Part shown: piece after piece, positions 54,228 through 64,000 of the stretch
Position numbering within the stretch: position 1 is the stretch's first letter
Layout: each line of letters opens with the position of its first letter
DNA from: Narthecium ossifragum
Lineage: Eukaryota > Streptophyta > Magnoliopsida > Dioscoreales > Nartheciaceae
Assembly: GCA_963920575.1 (NCBI GenBank)
Contig: OY986973.1
Span: forward strand, 8,443,601-8,507,600
Direction: 5' to 3'
DNA length: 64,000 nucleotides
Translations under genes and position numbers: made by a program
The notes under the pieces: generated by a model
Told to the model about the DNA's origin: nothing
Seen by the model: only the letters and a program-made list of their open reading frames with translations
The model's database searches: none

Positions 54228-55595
54228 TTTTTTTTTTTTTGACAAGAAGAGCCTGGGGCTTACAAAAGCATAAATAGAAGAAGAAACCAAAAACTACAGG
54301 GGAGAGGGGACATCCACAGGAGGTGGGGTGGCAGATTCCACAGTCCAGAGAAGGGTGCTCGAACTACCCAACCCGATTCTGGCTAGAGAATCCGCGACCC
54401 CGTTAGAGTCCCTCGGGATATAGACAAAAAGTATCTCCGCAAACAACCCGGCTTCACCAAAAATACCCTGAGCACTAGGTAAATTGCCTTATGGCCATCT
54501 TCTCCTTCCACTGAGACAGTCGACGACATCGCGGGAGTCTAATTCAAACATATCTTTCCTAACACCCAAATCCCAGACGATCTTAAAACCAAACCGGAAT
54601 GCTGTCAGTTCTGCATCAAATACATCACAGGTAGGGGGTGCAGAAGCTGTCATCCATACAACCATCCCTTGCTCATCAATTCCCATGGCTCCTAGACTGA
54701 CAGTAGCATCCGTGCGAACCGTGAACAGCCTGCTTTGGTAAAACCGAATACACGCTCCACCCTTGACTTTCAATCTCCATTCCATTGCCAACCAACTCGC
54801 GGATTTAGCCGTGGTGAGGGGAGATGGTCCGTCACCGTCGAACGTCCACTTGTTTCTCGCCTTCCAGATCTACCAAAGATCGTAGCCAACTCTGGATTTC
54901 TGTATAGTAGCCTCTTCTGTTGGTGTCGATTTCTGAATGATCTCCCGATAGAGTCGCCATCCCTCTGATCTGCAGAACTGTTCATCCATCCTAAAGATGA
55001 ATCTCCAGGTCACTTGTGATGTTGGACAATCAAAGAACAAATGCTCTGTTAATTCAACGAAAGCAAAGCACCGTCGGCATGTAGGATCCAACCTAACCCC
55101 CACTCTCACCAGGCTTTCAAGCGAAGCAATTTTCCCATACATCAAGCGCCAAAGAAAATTCTTCACCCTCGGCCCAAAGGGCCTTCTTCAGATACCGTCC
55201 CATTGAACCATATTAGGAGAGAATATCTGATTTCTCTTAGAGGTGGAAAAAAGCCATAAGAATGCAGATTTCGTGGAGAACTTACCACTGGCGGTAGCAG
55301 TCCACTTCGCAAGATCACCTCGATTGTCCGATGGGATTGGCATCCCTAGGATCTGTAAGGAGATGCTTTCCAGGAAGAGCCTCCTGATCAAGCGGCTCCT
55401 CCAATTGCCATTATTGCATATCAATTTCCCAACAGTCAGACTATAGGAGTATCGGCTAATGTTGAAGAAAGTTGGCTTTTTATCAATTGGCAAATCGAGA
55501 GTCCACCAGTCCTGAAAAACAAAAACCTTGTTGAATCTCCCAGGTGACCAAAAAGTAGATGAACAGAGATCCTAGATGGCCTTGCAGGTTCCTTG

Positions 55596-57457
55596 TGATG
55601 AGTGCATGAAAGTGCACTCTGAACATGACTAAGAGCAGCTTATTTGCTTAGTTTTCATGATTAATATAGATGATTTTGTCTGTATATGTTGCTTCACAAA
55701 GTTATTTATATTATGCAGGAAATTGAAGCAAAGATGGGTCTTTAATGAGAAAACTGTACCTTCTCAGAAGAAACCAGTTGATATATCATATATGGTTGGA
55801 AAGCTCTGGAAGTCTAGTTTCCAGAAGTTTTTACGGTTCGTGATTTGGAGTTTCCTATAGGAAGATATACTATTTTGAGTACGAGAGATGCAGACAAAGC
55901 AGTTACGGAAGAAGAAGATTGATTTGATGCTCAAAGGATCGATCCTTTCTCATCCACGGATCGATCATTTTATGCTACAAAGAGTTGACAGAGAGCTAGT
56001 TTCTAGAAGATCGATCATTTCCCCCATGAAGATCGATCTTAGTCGGGGCGACCCAAATTACACCAAATGAGGAGAAATACAGTTTCGTCGACTGGTAGGA
56101 AAATATTCGTAACATATTCTCTGGAAGTCCAAATATTCTGAAATTTGAATACATGATAGATGGCTCAGATATCTACAACTTTTATGTTGGACATTTAGTG
56201 AGATTCTGGATGGTGTGATAGCAGATTGGAAGAATAGATGAAGTTAGACAGCTGGAAAACTGTTCTATCGAAGCTGAGGAGAATATTCGTCAAATATTCT
56301 ATATAACTCAGAATATTGCGAAATCGTCGGGATCTGGTAGAAGACTTCCAAATATACAACTTTCATGTTGAGCAAGTTTCCAAATTCCGGCTGGATTAGA
56401 CCCAACTGTGACCGGAATAGGGCTGCCTTCAGGAAATCCGAGTCCAACTCAACTAAAACCCTAATTTCGGGGTTCCCCTATATATATGCTTATTTAATCC
56501 GAAATTTGGGAGGTCCCAAGGGGGTTTTCTACAGAGCTTTGGAGGGGAGAAAAGCAAAGGAGGAAGATGAAGAAATCTCCATCCATGGCCGAGTAATCCG
56601 CGAGCATGACGGACGGATGATCTAGCGAGGACTAGGGCTTCTTCTCCAACGATGGTTCATAGTTTCAATCTTTATTGTTAAACTCTTTCCTATGTATTGA
56701 ATCTTCAAAGATTATTTTTAAATTATAGGTTTCTATGTGGATGATTAATATTATGAATCCAGTCATGCTTCTTTCATGATCTTATAATCCCATAGTTATC
56801 TCCTTTGATTCTCCTACCGAGTCTCACGAGACCTTTGCTATGCATTGCTCGTAGTGACAACTGGTATTGTGTATTCTTATGGATCTAGTAAGACAAGGTT
56901 GGAGCTCTATCCCGTGAAATCTTTGCTATGCATTGCCAATTGTGAGAGTTGGTATTGTGTATTCTTAGAGATCCGGTTAGATAGAGTTAGGACTTTGTCC
57001 CGATGAACTTTTGCTATATGTTGCCTGTAGTGACAGCTGGTATCATATATTCTTAAGTTTGGATTGAATGAAGTTAGAATTATAATAAGGAAGAATCAAT
57101 CGTAGGAAGAGACATCTATATATTTTGTTAGGTTTATAATTTCATATCTCCCAGTTAAGGTGATTGGGATGTGAATCCCTTAACTGAGTTTCATATGAAC
57201 CATTGAGAAGAGAAGAACCTAAATCCGAGTGAAGTGATTCCTGAAGGCTAGCCTTATCAAAATCCTGATATCTCTAGTTAACCTTACATTATCATTAAAT
57301 CCTTTGATCTAATTTAGTTAATTCTCAAGTTCTCGTTTGTCTTCAATTGATTGTTATTTGTGTTTTGGATATTTTCTGCTTGTCTCTCTGTGGGTTCGAC
57401 CTCTCTTATGTTGTACTGCACCGCGACCGCTGTGCGTGACACATTTGAGCGACATCA
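55596..57457 (+). mobile_element. Athila-like solo LTR with target duplication CCTTG
   Basis: A 1862-bp TGATGAGTGCATG...GAGCGACATCA flanked by CCTTG (55591-55595, 57458-57462). Copy A has the empty site GGTTCCTTGCCAAG near 30887-30900. Related to the Athila LTR at 4541-6191 (same ends, same GTTCGACCTCTCTTATGTT block). A TATA-like CTATATATATG is near 56477. Palindromic words here are AAGATCGATC/GGATCGATCC (55930-56050) instead of GTCGACCG. Inserted after the duplication. Confidence 0.93.
55930..56050 (+). repeat. GATCGATC-type palindromic words in Athila-like solo LTR
   Basis: AAAGGATCGATCCTTT, CACGGATCGATCATTT, GAAGATCGATCATTTC and GAAGATCGATCTTAG within 120 bp. The same flavour as in the minus-strand Tekay LTR at 19230-19460. 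Confidence 0.8.
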
Positions 57458-59520
57458 CCTTGCCAAGCCGAGGACGCTAGAGTAGAAGGTCTGTTTGGAG
57501 GCAAGATATTCCTCCATCTATACTTGGCGAACACCACTTGTCTCCATAATGAGTTGTCAGGCGGCAATAGCTTCGCAACATGACCCATTTGCAGCGCACG
57601 CTGCCAAGTAGGGAGGTGGCGGAACCCCAAACCAGCGTCTTCATGTTGACTACAAACCAGATCCCACTGGACTACCGAAAACGCATACACCTGTCCGTTG
57701 ATAATGAATGAGAATGAGGGTGTTGAGATGCATGACAGAACCCATCCGATCCATCATTCTTGAAATTCCATGCTTCTAAGCATGTCTTCAATGAATCTCC
57801 ATCTAACTGTGTCGCATGCCGAGCGTACATCCAATTTGATTGCCATAAGGGGTTCAATTCTCCTCGCTTTCACCATTGAATGCATTAGCTCCTGTTCAAT
57901 TGCTACATTGTCATGAATACAGCGCCCTTCGACAAACGCCGATTGTTCCTTCTCGACAATCTCCGGCAGAAGAGCCCTCAATCTTTGAACTAGAATTGTG
58001 GATACAATCTTATAGATTGTATTGCAGAGGCTTATGGGACTAAAATCTTTGATGCGCCTAGGATTACTGCACTTGGGGATCATGGAGATGAAAGTGCAGT
58101 TCCATGCCGTCGGCATAGAATCAGTCCTGAAGAAGCCCAATACAGCCGCTGAGACCTCTATTCCGACGATGTGCCAGAAAGACGAGAAAAATTCCGCCGT
58201 GAATCCGTCTGGACCGGGGCAGTGGTTGGAACCCAAAGACTTAACTGCTTCCACAATCTTTTCTTGGGAAACATCCACATCAAGAGCAGCAGCCCATTTA
58301 GTCGGTATTTCAGGGAGAGAGAGAGCCAAGGGAACCCCAAGTATTCATCATTGTCACTCCAGAGATCTGAATAGTGTTGCGAGAAGTCCCGACCCATTTC
58401 AACTGAAGACTCAAGCATGTTGCCATCCTCCAATTCGAGTTCACGAATAGGAGACCGATGTTGAGTTTTGTTGACGATGTTATGAAACATTGCAGAATTC
58501 ATATCTCCATGCTTGATCCAAGAGTACCTACTGGCATGCGCGTGTGTAACATCTTGCCAGCGGTACAGAGCTTCCACCATGTTCTGCATTGATCTGAATG
58601 CTTGTTGGTCGGCAATAGGAATTTCCCCCTCATCTTTATGTGTCTATAGCTCCTCTAGGTAGTTGATGGCGAGACGAGTTCGAGTGGCAATGCCCTGTTC
58701 CTCATGGATACTACATTTCTTTACATCTGACTTCAACAATAACAGCCAGCCTTGAAGAACATATCTAGCAGGTCCTCTATGTTGAACTTACCAAATTCGG
58801 TTCACAAAGGAAATGAAAGCCGGGGAAGAGAGGAACTTGATTCTCAACCAAAATAGGCTTGCAGTGTTGTTCATCGTCATCGCTCTCCCTGCCAATGCCG
58901 GGGGACAGTGGTCGGAACCAACTCGAGGCAGGTGTCTAATCTCAACAATTGGGAATCGATGGCACTAGGAAATGTTCCCCATGGCACGATCCAATCTCTT
59001 CGAAATTCTTGTACTCCCATATCGCTCATTGCACCATGTGAAGGATGAACCCACAAAACCGAGATCTGAGAGGCCGTTTCTGATCATGAAGTTCAGAAAC
59101 TCCATCACCCCACGCGAGTAGGAAAATGGGTTGCCTCCGTGTTTCTCCTCAACCGAGATGGACACATTGAAATCCCCGGCCACGATATGTGGGAGATTAA
59201 TATGAGAGAGCCGGGAAACAGAGTTCCACATCACCCGCCGCTCTCGAGAATTCCGAGCAGCATATACGATGGACACCATCCATTGGCCTTCATACGAAGA
59301 AGAGATGAAGCCATGAATCGCCTGCGAAGAACTAGCCCAAGTCATCAACCCATACTCCCTGCGCCAGACTTCTAGTATACCCCCTTTCCTTCCATTAGGC
59401 GTGAACCGAAGTTAAGTGTATCTTCTTCCTGCATCATCACATCCAGCGGGAACAAAAATTGTAGATTCCTATCGTAGAACAGCCGCCGACTTGTGAAGAA
59501 AGTACATCGATGGCCTGCAC

Positions 59521-61808
59521 TGTGAGGACCCTTTCATTTTCTGTTGATTTGGTTCCGCGTCGGGTACGATCGGATGATCGTATGGCTGTTTTCGACCCCA
59601 AGAGCAATTTGGTAAAGTTGCCCCTGGTGGTCAGTTTCACACCCGCGTTACACACACTGCATTGGATTGATGTATGTGATTGATTAGGACCTTAAGTGTG
59701 CCTCCGATCGAAAGATCGGAGCTCGATCGGGAAAGATTGAATCGGACGGCATAGATCAAATCCTGGTCTCTATAAATACCCTGACTTTCTCTCTCTTTCC
59801 TTGTTTTCTTCTTCTCCTGTCGTTGTCTCCCTTTCTCTCTCATGTCGGCTGAGCTAGGGCTTCGGGTCGCGATCTTCGAGGAGCGGATCTTGGCGATCAA
59901 GCTTGGAGGATTCGTGGAGTAGATGCCCTACTTGTTCAAGTATGTGTTTCTACCCCGATCGTGTGGTCGGGTTCACCTAGGATAGGTTTATTGTGTTTTT
60001 GATATAGTTGTGCATGGTAGAATGTTGTGTAACTTAATACGTTGGTGCTATGGCTTGCATAGAGTTCTTCTACCAGTTGGTTTCATATTTTATCGGACGA
60101 TTCTCATTTTATCGCTGGTTTGCGGGTTTTTGACCGTTTAGACCTAGATTTGAGTTTTAACCGTCAAAATCATGTTTTCGTCGTATCAATAGCTTCCCCA
60201 TCTTTTATTACGTGTGTCTACAAAGTTTCATCGATTTCCGATAAGCTTTGGTAGATCAAATCCAAGAAATTGGATTTCTGGAACTGTTCTTAGGAACTGT
60301 GCACTAGGCCTGACGGTCGACCGTCGGATCGACTGTCAAGTGTTGGAACGTTTCATCTTGGCCTCACGGTTGACCGTCGGATTCACATCGACCATGAGGC
60401 TCTGCCTCGTTTTGGGTCTCCCAGGGTCGATGTTCCGATCGACCGTGGGACCTTGTCTTTTTCCCACCCGACTTTACAGTCGACCGTCGCATCGACCGTG
60501 AGGCTCTGTCCCATTTTTTGGTTCCCAGGGTCGATATCCCGATCGACCGTCACCCTTAAGCTTTTCCCATTTTTTTGGCCTCACGGTCGACCGTCGCATC
60601 GACCATGAGCCCCTGAACAGTGTTTTCTAGCTTCCTTTGATTGGCTTTTCATTCATGATAGATACCCAATCTTGTTAGGAAGCATGCATGCTGTTATCAC
60701 GGGATTTTCAATGGATTTCTATTGAGATTGGGAATTGGATTGTGCGTCTACCCTTTTTGGCGGATTTATGGGTTGACTTGCATTTAAATACCTAGTTGGA
60801 TGGTAAACTTAAATGCTTCTTGTTGCTTAGCCGTTTGCTTGCTATGAGTGCTAGCTTACGTTTTATCGTGGAACCTTAGCCCATTTCCGGCGTGTACCGA
60901 GGGCTATTCTATAATTGTTAAACCCATAATTGTTGTTGTGACATATAGAGACATCTAGGTTAGATGCTTGCATAGGTTCATGCATTGTATGCATTATAGG
61001 CATATCAGGTTAGGCGGGGCGATGGGTTGAGCGTCCATCCGAGGCTCTCGGGTAGCTCGGATCTACCTCTAGGACCGTGACTGGGTAGCAAGGACTAGGG
61101 CGTGATTGTTTTGCAAAATCTTTGTATTCTCGAGGATGGGTCTAGTTGGCTACTATCTGTTGTTTGAGGTGTAGAGGTCGCCCAGAGTTCTCGTCTCATG
61201 CCCAGTATCAGTGTTAAGGGAAGTTACGTGCTGCCCTGGGTCCTACCCCTTGTTGTTTAGCGCTGGGCGCTTGGTGCTTGAGAGGGACGGCTGTTGACAG
61301 TTGAGGTCACAGAGCGCGTGCCCTGGGGTAGGCGGTGGACGTAATGTGAGTTTCCCTTAGAGGTGAGACAGAACCCGAGACTTTGTAGTTTCCCTTCTTT
61401 CCTGTGCGACGTAGAGCAGAGTATAACCCTACTGAGCTTTTTACTCACTCCTACCCGGGTTACGTTTGCAGGTGCAGGTGTCGGCTCTTCCTTTGTGGGT
61501 TCAGCTGGATCCGGTCTTGGCGGCACGTCGACTTCCGAAGGAGCTTGAGGTCGTGGAGGGGCATATTTACCTTTTTGGCAACTTTTTGGTTGTAGTTACC
61601 TTCGAGGATGATGTTTTATGAAATCTTGTTCCCTCTTTTGATTGAGTCTTATTCCACAATGTAATATTTAGTTTTACCCTTATGCCCTTGGAAGTCTTAA
61701 GTTCAAATTAATCCTGCTTTGTGTATGTATCGCATCGTATGGATGTGAATAGTATAGGTTTCCCCTCACGCCTCGCCCTAGATGGGTTTTCTGGGTCAGG
61801 GTGTGACA
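59521..61808 (+). mobile_element. Tekay-type solo LTR with target duplication TGCAC, copy B
   Basis: A 2288-bp TGTGAGGACCCTTTC...TCAGGGTGTGACA flanked by TGCAC at 59516-59520 and 61809-61813. It sits in the endonuclease N-terminus of LINE2. The same insertion, 5'-truncated, is at 33638-35900 in copy A, so it predates the duplication. TATA box CTATAAATAC near 59768. Confidence 0.93.
60311..60608 (+). repeat. Palindromic motif array in Tekay solo LTR, copy B
   Basis: About seven words of the GGTCGACCGTCGCATCGACC family (for example near 60314, 60478, 60587) and GGTCGATATCCCGATCGACC at 60528-60547. Fewer units than copy A. Confidence 0.85.
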
Positions 61809-62980
61809 TGCACCACGTAGGTTCCAGCAAATGATTTTGATGACTAAACCAATAATTGTGGCCTGGGTAGAAAATTCTCTGACCGTCGCTCAAGTATAGC
61901 ATCGTCTTCATTAGTGTCTTGGGTATCTTCATCCCCAAGGACTGGACCGGAGGGAGAGAATCCTAGTGGATAAGGAGGGGTGCCAACCAATTGCTTCGTT
62001 GTGCGGTCACCATCCGAGAGAGTAGAAATAAAGATGGAGGACCTAATATCATGTTTCTCCTAGAGAGAGAGATGGGCCGTGGTGTAAGAGCCCTTTGAGA
62101 TTTGCTCAAGAGGAGGCAGTTTCCCAGTGCCCATAGCCAGGCAGGCATTAGCGACAATATCAACCTCTTCCGCTTCCCTCGATGAGGGATGAGGATCTCC
62201 AACGAGGGAAGGAGAGGTAGGGAGATCAGAGGAGGAGAAGGGGAGCATGACCAACGGATTAGCAGAGGTAGATGGATCAGGGGCACAAGGATTGTGAGGA
62301 GGACTACCATTTACGAGGGAGGGGTAAGCAGCTGCGCCATGAGGAAGAGGAGGCTTTCGGGGATTGGATGTACAACCGGTAGTGGGACCCGTTGAAATGA
62401 TGGCGTGGCACAGGGGTCTGACTAGGGTGGGGGTCCCAGGCAAAGGCATAGGATGGGAAGTTTCTTTCATACTAGGTTCGGTAGGGAGAGGGATATGTGG
62501 GGATAAGGTTGCCAACTGGGAGGGAGGTTGGAAAGTGTTACACATGTCCCTAACACGGATGAGATTGGTGGAAGGTGGTTTGGTGGATGGTGGTTTGATA
62601 GAACAATAGAGAAGGGCAAAACTGCCACCAGAATCTGAGGCGCCGTGGTCAGGAGGAGAAAACTTGTTTGGGGGTTTCTCTCGAGGAGAGGCCTGTGCAA
62701 AAGATGATGGAAAGGAGGAAAAAGGGTGTGGTTCAAATCTTTGGGAAGCGGCAGCAATCCGCAACCCATCCTATCTGCAAGAGTAGGTAAGCTCCTCCCC
62801 TTATATGCTTGTCTGACAAGAGGTCCTCTCATAGGCTTTTTGCCTATCCCATCAGTAACCTTTCTCTCCTCCACCCTGTGTCACCATTGGGGCCACGTGA
62901 CCACCGTCCAGCCCAGAGAGTCAGTGTGGAGTGGTGTGGCCTGAGGGGGAATGGTGGTCTCTGAAGGTCCAAGAGGGGGT
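61809..62980 (-). pseudogene. LINE2 ORF1 remnant, copy B
   Basis: Counterpart of 35901-37071. The frame 62060-62764 ends at a TAG (62060-62062) where copy A has CAG, after which the frame continues to overlap the ORF2 start. A frameshift near 62770 is shared with copy A. Pro/Ser-rich tail; no zinc knuckle is left because the N-terminal half is missing. Confidence 0.72.
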
Positions 62981-63957
62981 TGATATTAGGCCTTATAAAA
63001 GAAACTCGATGAAGAAAACCTAGAGATGAGTAGTCTAATAAAATCGTATGCTTGTAAATGAATAGAGTATAAAATAAAGCAGATACATCAAGGCTAAAAG
63101 ATGAGTTAGAGAGATTGCACCATATTTTTATAGTGATTCGACCAACCTTGCCTACGTCCACTTCACTCAATGGTCCTACTTAAGGCTCCACTACTTGCAA
63201 GACCTTTACAAACTTTCCACCAAACATATGGGTGCTTGGCAACCTATCCACCAAGCTTACGGGTGCTTGACAACCTTACAATCTCTCCCAACCACTGTTG
63301 GATCTCTCTCCCTCTCAAAGTCTACTTACAACTTGAAGTAGTTTTACAAAGTTAAGCTCACAAATAAAGAGGATAAAACTTGCAACAAAAATTTCCCAAT
63401 GATCCCTTAACTCCCCCTAATTTTTTTGCAAGTTGGCTATATCTATCCTTTTATAGCATAGCTCCAAAGCCCTCCAAATAGCCTTCCAACGACTATTTTT
63501 TCTTTCTCCAACGGCTCTATAACGACTCTATTTCTGACTGGCGATCGACCGTCGCATCGTCTATCACATCGTCCACCATGTTCAAAACTCAGCCTTCTTT
63601 AGCCGCGGTCGATCCACCCATCGACCGTGAGCCTTTGTTGTCAAAAACGCTTCTCATGTTTGATGTCTCGTTCGACCATCGCGTCTCTATATAAAGTCAC
63701 ATAGGCCACGGTCGATCGGTCCATCGACCGTCATATTGATCGTCAGCCTATTTCCCACGAACAACTTTCGTGGTTGATCCGTGCATCAACCGCCAGTCTC
63801 CACCGCTGATCCGTACATCAACCGCCGCATCGACCACGAGTACAAAAATATCTTAAATATGATTTTAATGCTTTCCAAATTAAGGGATATTAATAACAAT
63901 ACAATGTTTTATCATCATCCATAATTTGACATCATCAAAACAATATGAGGACTAACA
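62981..63957 (-). repeat. Copia-type 3' LTR (element continues off the right edge)
   Basis: The minus strand begins TGTTAGTCCTCATATTG, a start typical of plant Copia LTRs with the TTTTGATGATGTC block, and ends GGCCTAATATCA at 62981. A purine tract directly precedes it (63958-63975), so this is a 3' LTR and the internal region lies to the right, outside the window. TATA-like CTATAAAAGG is near 63450. It contains a GTCGACCG-type array (63541-63840). Copy A retains only its last 150 bp. Confidence 0.75.
63541..63840 (-). repeat. Palindromic motif array in Copia LTR
   Basis: CGATCGACCGTCGCATCGTC, CGGTCGATCCACCCATCGAC, CACGGTCGATCGGTCCATCG, TTGATCCGTGCATCAACCG and ATCCGTACATCAACCGCCG. The same vocabulary as the Athila and Tekay arrays, though the surrounding LTR is unrelated. 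Confidence 0.85.
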
Positions 63958-63975
63958 ATCTCCCCGTTTTTTATG
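63958..63975 (-). other. Copia polypurine tract
   Basis: Minus strand AAAAAACGGGGAGAT immediately before TGTTAG, the usual purine tract upstream of a 3' LTR. Confidence 0.65.
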
Positions 63976-64000
63976 ATAACAACCATTTTAATCGTGATGA

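Larger units (their letters stand above)
54489..61860 (-). pseudogene. LINE2 ORF2 remnant, copy B
   Basis: Pieces in 5' to 3' order on the minus strand: endonuclease start KIICWNLRGA (about 61812-61850); then, after the Tekay solo LTR, YGLMTWAS...AGDFNVSISVEEKHGG...GFVGSSFTWCN (58965-59400) and VGSDHCP (about 58900). RT start with PGPDG (58158-58589 and 57754-58329) and fingers EKEQSAFVEGRCIHDN follow. The same deletion as in copy A removes the YADD box (QVYAFSVVQWDLVCSQHEDA near 57640-57690). zf-RVT (CRRCFAFVELTEHLFFDCP) and RNase H (TDATVSLGAMGID...DVFDAELTAFRFG) are at the end. Multiple frameshifts. Not functional. Confidence 0.88.
54228..62980 (-). mobile_element. LINE2 (L1 clade), copy B, interrupted by two solo LTRs
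   Basis: Minus-strand LINE: poly(A) tail at 54228-54240, RNase H 54489-54791, zf-RVT 54870-55166, RT and endonuclease 57458-59520, endonuclease N-terminus and ORF1 61809-62980. It is interrupted by an Athila-like solo LTR (55596-57457) and a Tekay solo LTR (59521-61808). The ORF1 side is cut by a Copia LTR at 62981. Confidence 0.88.
39266..63126 (+). repeat. Segmental duplication, copy B
   Basis: Collinear with 22279-37221 in the same orientation. It starts at TTGGTTCAAC within the Tekay solo LTR immediately after the CACTA terminus and stays homologous until the Copia LTR (about 63126). It is about 9 kb longer because of a 6.0-kb LINE, a 1.86-kb solo LTR, a 0.53-kb solo LTR and a 0.3-kb insert, and because copy A has deletions. 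Confidence 0.92.

Noticed and set aside
1..64000. CRISPR arrays, bacterial operons, integrons or phage
   Set aside because: The many short repeats are LTR motif arrays and CACTA subterminal repeats; all protein families are plant nuclear or plant transposon types.

Overview
The window is nuclear DNA of a flowering plant. The evidence is Ty3/gypsy elements of the Athila and Tekay (chromovirus) type, a Copia LTR, a Cassandra-type 5S-derived LTR, plant L1-clade LINEs with RNase H, a CACTA transposon carrying the plant-specific Transposase_24 domain, and an intronless DAD1-like phospholipase A1 gene. I do not try to name the species. The only apparently functional genes are two nearly identical copies of the phospholipase (PLA1-I-gamma type, plastid-targeted), at 25232-26752 and 43486-45006 on the minus strand. 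Almost everything else is nested, decayed transposon sequence. I saw no tRNA, rRNA gene, CRISPR array or bacterial-type operon.

Left part (1-22278): a decayed L1 LINE (1-2697) is followed by two LTR scraps in opposite orientation (2698-4540). Next comes an Athila element (4541-14027) with a tRNA-Asp primer-binding site; its gag carries a Cassandra-type solo LTR (6931-7225). The Athila 3' LTR is cut short and fused to the middle of a Tekay polyprotein, which runs into its own complete 3' LTR (14028-18514). An inverted Tekay LTR fragment (18515-20097), unassigned DNA and a minus-strand Tekay solo LTR with a 5-bp target duplication (21044-22872) follow.

Right part: a direct segmental duplication. 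Copy A runs from about 22279 to 37221 and copy B from 39266 to about 63126. Each copy holds, in order: part or all of the Tekay solo LTR, a gag-only non-autonomous element, the phospholipase gene, a long AT-rich palindrome, and a minus-strand LINE (LINE2) interrupted by a Tekay solo LTR and abutted by a Copia LTR. Copy B later gained a 6-kb L1 LINE (47488-53494), an Athila-like solo LTR (55596-57457), a 528-bp solo LTR (42583-43110) and a hairpin-rich insert (45500-45812). Copy A gained a MITE-like insert (29201-29435) and an LTR fragment (32583-33637), and suffered deletions. Between the copies lies the 3' half of a CACTA transposon whose terminus sits exactly at the first base of copy B.

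The most notable signals are four. Short CpG-rich palindromic arrays (GTCGACCG/CGCATCGACCG) occur inside LTRs of three unrelated retrotransposon lineages. The two phospholipase copies show about one difference in 2 kb while their flanks differ by several percent. The CACTA end marks the duplication breakpoint. A 5S-derived mini-LTR sits inside Athila gag. All element decay statements are from direct reading of frames and comparison of copies within the window.
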